Source: Chitinophagaceae bacterium (lineage in GTDB: Bacteria; Bacteroidota; Bacteroidia; Chitinophagales; Chitinophagaceae). From it: DNA of 52,706 nucleotides. Position numbers and translations under genes: made by a program. The stretch lies in the NCBI GenBank assembly GCA_018335935.1, contig JAGXRG010000014.1, positions 1 through 52,706 on the forward strand. Direction: 5' to 3'. A model generated the notes under the pieces. It did not search any database and was not told the origin of the DNA. It saw only the letters and a list, made by a program, of their open reading frames with translations. Numbering within the stretch: the stretch's first letter is position 1; each line of letters opens with the position of its first letter. This document shows, piece by piece, positions 8,648 to 16,706 of this stretch.

Positions 8648-9571
8648 ATGCAAAAAACACTCGACATACTTAAAACAGCTTACAGAAGTGGTATTGAACC
8701 TACAATGGATTTATTGTATCATAAAGAACAAAATATTCCAGGTTCATTAGTTTTTAATATGAATCGTTATTATGCTCAACATCCTTGGGTAGCTGATGAT
8801 ACAGGTATGATGGTGTATCATTACAACGAACAAAAACCAAATGATAATTATTTAGAATTACGTTTTTGTATCTCGGGTAATAGATATTGCGAAGAAAAAG
8901 GATGTGGTCATTGTGAACAAAAACCAACTGAAAATTGCAATGGCAAACTAAATACGGTTGATGTTTTTGTTTTTCACTTCTCTTCAACATTCTTACACCA
9001 ATTTACGCATAATGTAAAATTGAGTAATAGAAAAGATGAAGTATTAGCATTTAAACATCCCGCAGCTTTTACAAAATTATTTCCTCTTTGTGCTAAAAAA
9101 AGAAATGTACTAGATGCTTTATTAAATCATAGTTATACCGGTGCTCTTGAAAATATTTTCTTAAATGCAAAAATTCATGAGTTGTTATTGTATAGCTTAG
9201 ATTGTTTAGTTGATGAAAAACAAGAAGGCTTTAGCTGTAAGTTTCTACAAGATGAACACAGTTTACAAGCCATTTATAATAGCAGAGAAATTTTATTGCA
9301 AAATATTGGCAACCCAATAACCATAAAAGATTTAAGTAGAATGGTAGCCATTAATGAATGCTATTTGAAAAAAGGCTTTAAAGAAGTTTTTGGTACAACT
9401 ATATTCGACTTTTTTCAACAACAAAGAATGGAGCATGCAAAATATTTGTTATACGAAAAAGGATTGAGTGTTACAGATGTATCTGCATTATTGGGATATT
9501 CTTCAATTTCGCATTTCTCAGCAGCGTTTAAAAAACATACTGGCTTAAAACCATGTGATTTATTACGCTAA
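8648..9571 (+). CDS. AraC-family transcriptional regulator with a Cys-rich N-terminal domain
   Basis: 307 residues from the ATG at 8648. The C-terminal 100 residues are an AraC-type double helix-turn-helix: IKDLSRMVAINECYLKKGFK, then RMEHAKYLLYEKGLSVTDVS, LGYSSISHFSAAFKKHTG, ending KPCDLLR. The N-terminal half is a ligand or sensor domain of unknown specificity. It carries five close cysteines (74, 81, 86, 89, 97; C-x7-C-x4-C-x2-C-x7-C), a spacing that could bind metal or respond to redox. The overall layout resembles PchR-like regulators. It stands between a divergent Nudix gene and the PolX-like gene 42 bp downstream, and neither reveals its target. Confidence 0.88.
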   Translation: MQKTLDILKTAYRSGIEPTMDLLYHKEQNIPGSLVFNMNRYYAQHPWVADDTGMMVYHYNEQKPNDNYLELRFCISGNRYCEEKGCGHCEQKPTENCNGKLNTVDVFVFHFSSTFLHQFTHNVKLSNRKDEVLAFKHPAAFTKLFPLCAKKRNVLDALLNHSYTGALENIFLNAKIHELLLYSLDCLVDEKQEGFSCKFLQDEHSLQAIYNSREILLQNIGNPITIKDLSRMVAINECYLKKGFKEVFGTTIFDFFQQQRMEHAKYLLYEKGLSVTDVSALLGYSSISHFSAAFKKHTGLKPCDLLR

Positions 9572-9601
9572 TTTATTTCTCTTCTACTTTTTTGATTTGA
9601 T

Positions 9602-9609
9602 TATTTTTG
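9602..9609 (+). promoter_or_regulatory. Promoter -7 element TATTTTTG directly before the PolX-like gene
   Basis: Exact TAnnTTTG match that ends four bases before the ATG at 9614. Transcription from it would begin at or about the start codon, giving a leaderless mRNA. No good -33 element is visible, and a low-complexity T-rich run lies just upstream. Confidence 0.4.
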
Positions 9610-9613
9610 GTGC

Positions 9614-11299
9614 ATGACAAATAGTGCCATCGCCGATAATTTCTCCTTGCTATCTAAACTTATGGATATACATGGAGAAAATAGCTTCAAATCAAAATCA
9701 TACTCCATAGCTGCATTTACTATTGAAAATCTTCCACAAGAATTATCAAGTGTTGATAGAAATAAAATTGCTGCCATCAAAGGTATTGGTGATAGTGTGG
9801 CAAATAAAATTGTAGAACAATTAGATACTGAATCACTTTCAATATTAGATGAATATATTTCTAAAACTCCGCCTGGAATTATTGAAATGTTGCAAAATAT
9901 AAAAGGTTTAGGTCCAAAGAAAATTGCTACAGTTTGGAAAGAAATGGAAATTGAAACTGTTGGAGAACTGCTCTATGCTTGTAATGAAAACAGGTTAACA
10001 CTTTTCAAAGGTTTTGGAGAAAAAACACAACTCAGTATAAAAAACTCAATTGAATTTTATTTTAGCACATTTGGAAATTATCTATATGCACAAATTGAGA
10101 CTTATGCCATGAGCTTCGATAAAATGTTACAAGCTCAATTTAAAAACGAGCAATTTGTAATGGTTGGTGATTTTAAAAGACAGTTAAACATTATAGATAA
10201 AATTGAATGGGTAACCACATCAACTAAAAAAACATTAGTTGATTTTTTTGTAACTAATCATTACAAAATTCAAACTGAAGATGAAATGCATATTTCGTTT
10301 AAAGGAGCTGAGAATGTGTTATTACAATTTTATTTAACCAACAAAACCAAATTAGCATATCAACAATTCTTAAAAAATGGTTCAAAAGAATTTTTAAGTT
10401 ATTGGCAAAATAATTTGATACTTGACATTAATAAGAATTATCAAAATGAAGAAGAAATATTTGCAATAAATCAAGTTGATTTCATTCCTATTTATAAAAG
10501 AGAAACTATTAATACTATTGAACTTGCAAAAAATAATTTACTACCCAAATCAATAAATACAAATGATATTAAAGGCATCATTCATTGCCATAGTAGATGG
10601 AGTGATGGTAGCAATTCTTTAGCAGAAATGGCTTATGCTGCAAAAGAAAAAGGTTTAGAATACTTAGTAATCAGCGACCATAGTAAAACTGCTTTTTATG
10701 CTCAAGGTTTGCAAGTAGAAAGAGTTATTGCACAACAGCAAGAAATTGAAGAATTAAATAAAAAACTTGCCCCGTTTAAAATTTTTAAAAGCATTGAAAG
10801 TGATATTTTGAATGATGGAAGTCTTGATTATGAAAATGAGATTTTACAGACTTTTGATATTGTTATTGCTTCAGTTCACTCAAATTTATCTATGCCAGAA
10901 GATAAAGCCATGATGCGTTTAATAAATGCCATTGAAAACCCATACACTTCAATTTTGGGACATTTAACAGGCAGACTTTTATTAAGCAGAAACGGTTATC
11001 CAATTGATCATGAAAAAATAATTGATGCTTGTGCCTACAATAATGTTGTTATTGAACTGAATGCACATCCTAGAAGATTAGACATAGATTGGAAATGGAT
11101 TGATAAAGCATTAGATAAAGGTGTTTTAATTTCTATCAATCCAGATGCACATAATATTGAAGGATTTGATGATTGCAAATATGGTGTGTTGGTGGCTCAA
11201 AAAACTTTGTTAACCCCTGAGAAAAATTTGAGTAGTTTCTCATTAGAACAATTTGAAAATTTTATTGTGCAACAACACTTAAAAAGAAACTCACATTAA
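9614..11299 (+). CDS. PolX-like protein: helix-hairpin-helix, degenerate nucleotidyltransferase, PHP phosphoesterase
   Basis: 561 residues with the full PolX layout. N-terminal helix-hairpin-helix repeats are IAAIKGIGDSVANKI, LQNIKGLGPKKIATV and FKGFGEKTQLSIK (residues about 45-145). A nucleotidyltransferase-like middle follows, then a PHP domain from about residue 320 with metal ligands in HCHSRWSDG, VISDHS, ASVHSNL, LGHLTGR, ELNAHPRR and NPDAHN. PolX enzymes combine repair polymerase and 3'-5' exonuclease/AP endonuclease activity. Here the usual GDIDIL active-site stretch is replaced around residues 182-200 by VGDFKRQLNIIDKIEWV, so polymerase activity is doubtful while the PHP nuclease looks intact. 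The 3' end overlaps the convergent kinase gene by 9 bp. Confidence 0.9.
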   Translation: MTNSAIADNFSLLSKLMDIHGENSFKSKSYSIAAFTIENLPQELSSVDRNKIAAIKGIGDSVANKIVEQLDTESLSILDEYISKTPPGIIEMLQNIKGLGPKKIATVWKEMEIETVGELLYACNENRLTLFKGFGEKTQLSIKNSIEFYFSTFGNYLYAQIETYAMSFDKMLQAQFKNEQFVMVGDFKRQLNIIDKIEWVTTSTKKTLVDFFVTNHYKIQTEDEMHISFKGAENVLLQFYLTNKTKLAYQQFLKNGSKEFLSYWQNNLILDINKNYQNEEEIFAINQVDFIPIYKRETINTIELAKNNLLPKSINTNDIKGIIHCHSRWSDGSNSLAEMAYAAKEKGLEYLVISDHSKTAFYAQGLQVERVIAQQQEIEELNKKLAPFKIFKSIESDILNDGSLDYENEILQTFDIVIASVHSNLSMPEDKAMMRLINAIENPYTSILGHLTGRLLLSRNGYPIDHEKIIDACAYNNVVIELNAHPRRLDIDWKWIDKALDKGVLISINPDAHNIEGFDDCKYGVLVAQKTLLTPEKNLSSFSLEQFENFIVQQHLKRNSH

Positions 11300-14200
11300 A
11301 GGCAGTTGAACATAAAAAATTGTTCCATTACCCGAAGTTTCAAACCAAATTTTACCATTAGAGTGATCAACAATTCCTTTACAAATAGCTAACCCCAATC
11401 CTGTTCCAGAAGATTTTGTTGTAAAATTTGGAGTAAACATTTTAGAAGCAATATCATCAGAGATTCCAGCTCCATTATCTTGTATAGCAATATTAACGTG
11501 TTTTCCAAGTAATTCATAACTGATGCTTATTTGTGCCAGTTCATTACCCGTTACTGCTTCAACAGCATTTTTAATAATATTTGTAAACAATCTAACCATT
11601 TGAATTTTATCGTTATAAATTAAAATTGGTAGTTGCAATTGATGATGTTCTATATGAACTTTATCGTCTATATTAAACAGTTGAATTACATTATTAATAA
11701 CATCAGTTAAATTTAATTGTTCTAATTTGTTGTTACCAATATTAGCAAATTGAGAAAAATCTTCAGCAATTTTACTAAGTTGATCTATTTGTTCAATTAA
11801 TGTTTTAGAAACTTTCTTTGAAAGTAGTTTAACATTTGGATCAGCATTATCTATACTTTTTTGTAAGTATTGTAAACTTAATTTCATTGGAGTAAGAGGA
11901 TTTTTTATCTCATGTGCAACTTGCTGTGCCATTTCTTTCCAGGCCATTTCCTTCTGACTTAATGCAAATGCTTGTGCAGTTTCATGCAGCTTTCGAACCA
12001 TAACATTATACTCATCAACCAACATGCCTATTTCATCTTTTTTAGTCCAAACAATTTCTTCACTTTGCTCTTTCCAGTTAACTTCTTTCATTTTATTAGC
12101 AATGAGCTTGAACGAACTTGTTATTCTATTTGCTATGAAATAAGCAATGGCTGCAGCAATTAAAAATATAAATGCATTTAAATTCATTAAGGTTAAAATA
12201 AAACTCGAAATTTCATTTTCTAATTCTTCCTCTGCATTTAAAAATGGCACATTTATGCAAGCAACAATTTTACCTTCATGATTGACCAATGGCTTATATA
12301 AGCTGCTATAATTTAATTCACTTATTTGTTCATCTTTTCTAAATAAAGATTCATGATTAAAAAATATTTTTTGATATGCTATTGGATTCATTCTAGCATC
12401 AACTAGCTTTTTGTTATAGATATAAGGCTGTGTAGAGAAAAGTAAATTTCCCGTTGAATCAAATAAATTAAAATCTACACCAAGCTGCTTTGCATAGGCG
12501 GTTAGCTCAGGCTCATGTTTGGCTTTTAAATAATTGGTATCGGCTTTATATAGATCTACAATCTGAGTTGAAATATTATTTAATGACTTTACTAATCTAT
12601 CCTGACTTGTTTGATTGAACTTATCAATAAAGAATAAAATTGTAACAACCCCAATAATTAAGAAAGAAAATAATGAAACAAAAATAATTACTGCTCTTAT
12701 TTGTGCACGAATGTTTAATTGTATTGAATTCAATAAAACTTTCAAATTAAATTTTGAAAGCACAATTCTATTAATGACTAAGAAAATGAAAATGATAAAT
12801 AAAAATGATAAGAATAGGTAAGCAAAAAAAGTAATAAAATCAAGTAAATCTCTATCAGTTTTAACAAGTATAATTGTCTTTTCAGAATTTGGCTGATATA
12901 CCAATATGCTTTTAGAACGCTCTTTTCTAAACTGATATTTTTCACTTTTGTTTTGATGCAATAAACCAAAATTGTAATTACCATCTTGATCTATAAGTTT
13001 GCCATTATTGTATATAGCATAAGCATAATTTGTTAACAGATCATCTACCTGCCATTGTTTAAACAGTACAGGAAAAACGCTATTATTTTTTTCTTTTTTT
13101 TCTTCAAATAATATGAATAAAGTATGTGCTATTTTGTCGTTAACATTATAAAGTTCTTTCTTATATAAGTATGTTTTTGCATTTGATGTGCCTTGAAAAC
13201 TGTATAGATTTTTATCCGGAATAATTTGCTTTGCATTTGAAATATAATAGCTCAGTGTATTATAACTTAATGTATCAATATTGTTGATAGGTTTATGAAT
13301 ACTATCGAACATATAAATATGAGTATTAAATTTATTGAGGTAGCCAGAAAAATTTTCAGCGACTAAACTATCACGTAAAAATTTAGTTTCTTTTTCATTT
13401 TTAAATCGATCCATATTAAAAACAAAAAAGGCATTACTAAATCCTGTAGCAGCAATATTCAATAAATTCTCAACTGTAGCATCTGATTGTAGATAAACTT
13501 TCTCAGCAACTTTTTTCCTTTGTTCTAATTCTAGGTTTTTAGTGAAGTAGATAATTAATGAAGATGCTAAAAAGGTAAAAAATAAGATCCATTTTAATGA
13601 TAGGGTTACACTATTATCAGAACTTGTTTTTTGTCGAACAAATACATTTTTTTCTAGTAAAACAAAAACAAATCCAATTAAAATAATTATTAAGAATAAC
13701 CAAGGAAAATCATTTTTATAATTCAATAATAATGCTCCACTAGGAAATGCAAAAATGACTAAACTAAAAATGATGATTATAATATTTTGCTTATTCATCT
13801 CAATTGGTTGTAATAGCAATTGAGCAATCTTATAAAAATTAATAAATAATAAGCAAATACATATTAAAGCAACGCCAGTATAAATATCTAGACTAAAAAA
13901 ATTGCTTACATTGAATGAAATTTTAGAATCAATCACTAAACTTTTTAACACACTTACTACACCAAATGTTAAAAAAGATACTACTCCAAGTCGGAGTATT
14001 CGGTTCCATAATCGAACTTTATTAGTGAGCATTGAATTGTTTTTATAAAAAGAAACAACCCAAAAAATCAATAATAAATTCACTAATAAATCACCAAGAG
14101 ATCTGTGCAAAAAATTAGAAGCATAAATTGATGGATCAAATAATGAAAGCTTTTTGAAATTGAAGCAAAATCCTTGAATGCAATAACTCAACAGTCTTAG

Positions 14201-14977
14201 CATGCCTATAACACCAATTAAAATTCCAAAACCAATTTTGAAATTAACTTTCTTGACAACATCGTTACAAAAATTATTGATAAAAATTAAGAATGCAGTT
14301 AATCCTAAAAGACGTAATAAAATAATGTACCAAGTATAGTAAATAATTGGCCCTTGCTGTGTTTTTTTTAAATAAGCCAATACATTTCCATTATTACTTT
14401 TAATGGGATTAGGGTTTACCTTTTTTTCTAATTGATAATATTTATAATACTGACCAAAGCCATCAAATTTGGGTGTTAAATATTTATTGGTAATAAAATA
14501 TTGCCACTTAATAGGAATTACAGCAATTACTACAAAATTGTTTTGTTGAGTTAAAACTTTCTTTCGAATAATTTCAAAACATCCATTCTCATATTCTGTA
14601 ACATAAACACTATCTATAATGCATTTATCTGCATCATTTAAATTAAATTTATTCGTACTCCAAGCTTTTAATTTTAGTAAGGAATCAGACTGAATGGTAT
14701 ATACGAAAATTCCATATGGTTCATTATTATATCTATAAAGAAAATTATTATTTTGCTTACAGTTAAGTTGCTTCAGAAAAGTAGTATCGTTTATAATACT
14801 GTAAAATGACTTCTCTTTTTCCTGAATACTATGTTCTATTTTTTTAGCAACATTTTGTGGTGAAAAACTTTCAGTTACTATTCTTTGTAAAATGTAAGAA
14901 GCAAAACAAAAAGCTATACCTACCAGAAGTAAATAACGCTTTTTTAAAAATAAAATCTGCTTTAACTCCTTAATCAC
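11291..14977 (-). CDS. Very large NtrY-like membrane sensor histidine kinase
   Basis: 1228 residues. There is a membrane helix near 13-30, an outer region to about 210, and then a block of about eight or nine membrane helices (residues about 215-485). A second outer region runs to about 725, followed by two more helices, a third outer loop (about 805-930), a last helix near 945 and a HAMP linker. The kinase core has the H-box AQQVAHEIKNPLTPMKLS, N-box NIIKNAVEAV, G1 DNGAGISDD and G2 GTGLGLAICKGIVDHSNGK. The H-box sequence is of NtrY type. No response regulator gene is adjacent, so the partner is elsewhere or unknown. The start overlaps the end of mazG by 8 bp, implying co-transcription. The signal sensed cannot be inferred. 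Confidence 0.9.
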   Translation of the reverse strand: MIKELKQILFLKKRYLLLVGIAFCFASYILQRIVTESFSPQNVAKKIEHSIQEKEKSFYSIINDTTFLKQLNCKQNNNFLYRYNNEPYGIFVYTIQSDSLLKLKAWSTNKFNLNDADKCIIDSVYVTEYENGCFEIIRKKVLTQQNNFVVIAVIPIKWQYFITNKYLTPKFDGFGQYYKYYQLEKKVNPNPIKSNNGNVLAYLKKTQQGPIIYYTWYIILLRLLGLTAFLIFINNFCNDVVKKVNFKIGFGILIGVIGMLRLLSYCIQGFCFNFKKLSLFDPSIYASNFLHRSLGDLLVNLLLIFWVVSFYKNNSMLTNKVRLWNRILRLGVVSFLTFGVVSVLKSLVIDSKISFNVSNFFSLDIYTGVALICICLLFINFYKIAQLLLQPIEMNKQNIIIIIFSLVIFAFPSGALLLNYKNDFPWLFLIIILIGFVFVLLEKNVFVRQKTSSDNSVTLSLKWILFFTFLASSLIIYFTKNLELEQRKKVAEKVYLQSDATVENLLNIAATGFSNAFFVFNMDRFKNEKETKFLRDSLVAENFSGYLNKFNTHIYMFDSIHKPINNIDTLSYNTLSYYISNAKQIIPDKNLYSFQGTSNAKTYLYKKELYNVNDKIAHTLFILFEEKKEKNNSVFPVLFKQWQVDDLLTNYAYAIYNNGKLIDQDGNYNFGLLHQNKSEKYQFRKERSKSILVYQPNSEKTIILVKTDRDLLDFITFFAYLFLSFLFIIFIFLVINRIVLSKFNLKVLLNSIQLNIRAQIRAVIIFVSLFSFLIIGVVTILFFIDKFNQTSQDRLVKSLNNISTQIVDLYKADTNYLKAKHEPELTAYAKQLGVDFNLFDSTGNLLFSTQPYIYNKKLVDARMNPIAYQKIFFNHESLFRKDEQISELNYSSLYKPLVNHEGKIVACINVPFLNAEEELENEISSFILTLMNLNAFIFLIAAAIAYFIANRITSSFKLIANKMKEVNWKEQSEEIVWTKKDEIGMLVDEYNVMVRKLHETAQAFALSQKEMAWKEMAQQVAHEIKNPLTPMKLSLQYLQKSIDNADPNVKLLSKKVSKTLIEQIDQLSKIAEDFSQFANIGNNKLEQLNLTDVINNVIQLFNIDDKVHIEHHQLQLPILIYNDKIQMVRLFTNIIKNAVEAVTGNELAQISISYELLGKHVNIAIQDNGAGISDDIASKMFTPNFTTKSSGTGLGLAICKGIVDHSNGKIWFETSGNGTIFYVQLPLM

Positions 14978-15743
14978 GTTGTTGTTTTTTTATAGAATTC
15001 CATAGACTATCCATTTCTTCCAAACTTAAATCAGCTAAGTGCTTATTATCAACCAAAGCCATTGCTTCCATTTTTGCAAAACGATCTATAAATTTTTTAT
15101 TTACTTTATCGAGAGCAACTTCTGGATCTACTTTTAAAAATCGTGCATAGTTTACTAAACTAAACAAAACATCTCCAAACTCTTCTTCAATTTCAATTTG
15201 ACTTTGTTCTTTAATGGCTTGCTTTAGTTCTTGCATTTCTTCTTCAACTTTCATCCAAACATCATCAATATGTTTCCATTCGAATCCAACTTTTTTTACT
15301 TTTTCTTGAATACATAATGCTTTTGGCAACGCATTCATTGAGCTTGGCACTCCACTTAAAACACTTTTTTTACCCTCTTGTTGTTTTATTTTCTCCCAAT
15401 TTTTTTTAACATCATCTTCATCATTAACAATAATATTGCCATAAATGTGTGGGTGACGATTTATAAGCTTTTTTGCTATTGTTTCTAGCACTTCTTCAAT
15501 TGTAAATTTGTTTTGTTCTTCTGCTATTTTTGAATAGAATAATACATGTAAAATTAAATCTCCTAACTCTTCTTTTATATCCTCCCAACTTTCAGATAAA
15601 ACTGCATCAGAAAGTTCGTAAGTTTCTTCAATTGTCATTGTTCTTAAAGATTGGATGGTTTGTTTTTGATCCCAAGGACATTTAGACCTTAATTCATCCA
15701 TTATTTTCTTAAGTTCTAAAAACTTTACTGCGGTTGTATTCAT
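14970..15743 (-). CDS. mazG: Nucleoside triphosphate pyrophosphohydrolase MazG
   Basis: Hydrolyses (d)NTPs to (d)NMP and pyrophosphate, cleaning non-canonical nucleotides and influencing ppGpp-related stress. 257 residues with tandem MazG domains. The first has CPWDQKQTIQSLR, EETYELSDA and EELGDLILHVLF. The second has KVEEEMQELKQAI and EEEFGDVLFSLVNYARFL. NRHPHIYG and the following NWEKIKQQEG are also typical. It is first in a two-gene operon with the giant kinase, and it is divergent from the secreted protein at 15879. Confidence 0.95.
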   Translation of the reverse strand: MNTTAVKFLELKKIMDELRSKCPWDQKQTIQSLRTMTIEETYELSDAVLSESWEDIKEELGDLILHVLFYSKIAEEQNKFTIEEVLETIAKKLINRHPHIYGNIIVNDEDDVKKNWEKIKQQEGKKSVLSGVPSSMNALPKALCIQEKVKKVGFEWKHIDDVWMKVEEEMQELKQAIKEQSQIEIEEEFGDVLFSLVNYARFLKVDPEVALDKVNKKFIDRFAKMEAMALVDNKHLADLSLEEMDSLWNSIKKQQRD

Positions 15744-15878
15744 GTTACAAATTTGAAGTATTGCTCATGATTTAAGCTGAATGATATCACAAATTTTAAA
15801 CACCATTAGTTAACAATTGTTTAAGTAAAAATGCACTTTTTGACTCAATGATGAAACTTAAGTTGCTATTTTTACCCC

Positions 15879-16706
15879 ATGAACAAGAATTTATTAATCT
15901 TAATTGTTGGAGTTTTATTTTATAACCCAATTTTTAGTCAGTTTTATTATAGCGATATTATATTGAATGAATTAGCTAATAGCAATTATACATTATTAAA
16001 AAATGCAGGTGTAAAAAAAGTAATTACTTCAAATTCTGGCGACGAAGAAGGTGTAAAAATTAAACAAACTTTTAAAGATAATTGGGCTATCGCAATAACA
16101 GAAGCTGAGCTATCTATTGGATCTACTAACACTTCTAAACAACATTATAGTAATAATAAAATAACCAGAAAAGAAGAGGAGATTAAAAATGTTAATTCAA
16201 TTATTTACTATAACTATAATGAGCAAGGCAAGCTTAAAGAGATTATTTCAACTAGCACTGATACTTCACTAAATAAAGGATTTGAAGAAAGCCATCAATT
16301 TTTCTATTCTTCAAATGGTAATTTATCATCAATGCTTAAAGTTAAAAATGCTACTGACACAACAAAAGTTATTTTTATTTCAGATGAAAATAATAATGTT
16401 ATTGAAGAAAGGTGGATAAGAAAAAATAAAACAATTGAAACTTATTATTACTATTATAACAACAAAAACCAACTAACCGATATAGTAAAGTTTAATTTAA
16501 AAGCAAATAGAATGTTGCCAGAGTTTTTATTCGAATATAATGAACAAAACAAATTGGTTCAATTCACTCAAATACCTTTTGGAAGTAGTAATTATTTTGT
16601 TTGGAAATACACTTATAACAATAAACAACTTAAAGAAATGGAAGTTGGTTTTAATAAACAAGGTGAAAAAATTGGTGAAATGAGCTATCGTTACGAATAC
16701 AATTAA
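15879..16706 (+). CDS. Secreted hypothetical protein with YD-like repeats
   Basis: 275 residues, not recognised as a named family. The N-terminus MNKNLLILIVGVLFYNPIFSQ is a signal peptide. The body holds recurring units of the type YxYN-(E/N)-xxKLxxI: YYNYNEQGKLKEIIS, FYSSNGNLSSMLK, YYYNNKNQLTDIVKF, FEYNEQNKLVQFTQ, YTYNNKQLKEMEVGF. These resemble isolated RHS/YD repeats and predict a beta-strand wrap, but there is no RHS core or toxin domain. It was probably exported as a single domain. It ends at TTAA shared with the stop of the GH3 gene. A weak promoter-like TATTTTTA lies just before the ATG. Confidence 0.6.
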   Translation: MNKNLLILIVGVLFYNPIFSQFYYSDIILNELANSNYTLLKNAGVKKVITSNSGDEEGVKIKQTFKDNWAIAITEAELSIGSTNTSKQHYSNNKITRKEEEIKNVNSIIYYNYNEQGKLKEIISTSTDTSLNKGFEESHQFFYSSNGNLSSMLKVKNATDTTKVIFISDENNNVIEERWIRKNKTIETYYYYYNNKNQLTDIVKFNLKANRMLPEFLFEYNEQNKLVQFTQIPFGSSNYFVWKYTYNNKQLKEMEVGFNKQGEKIGEMSYRYEYN

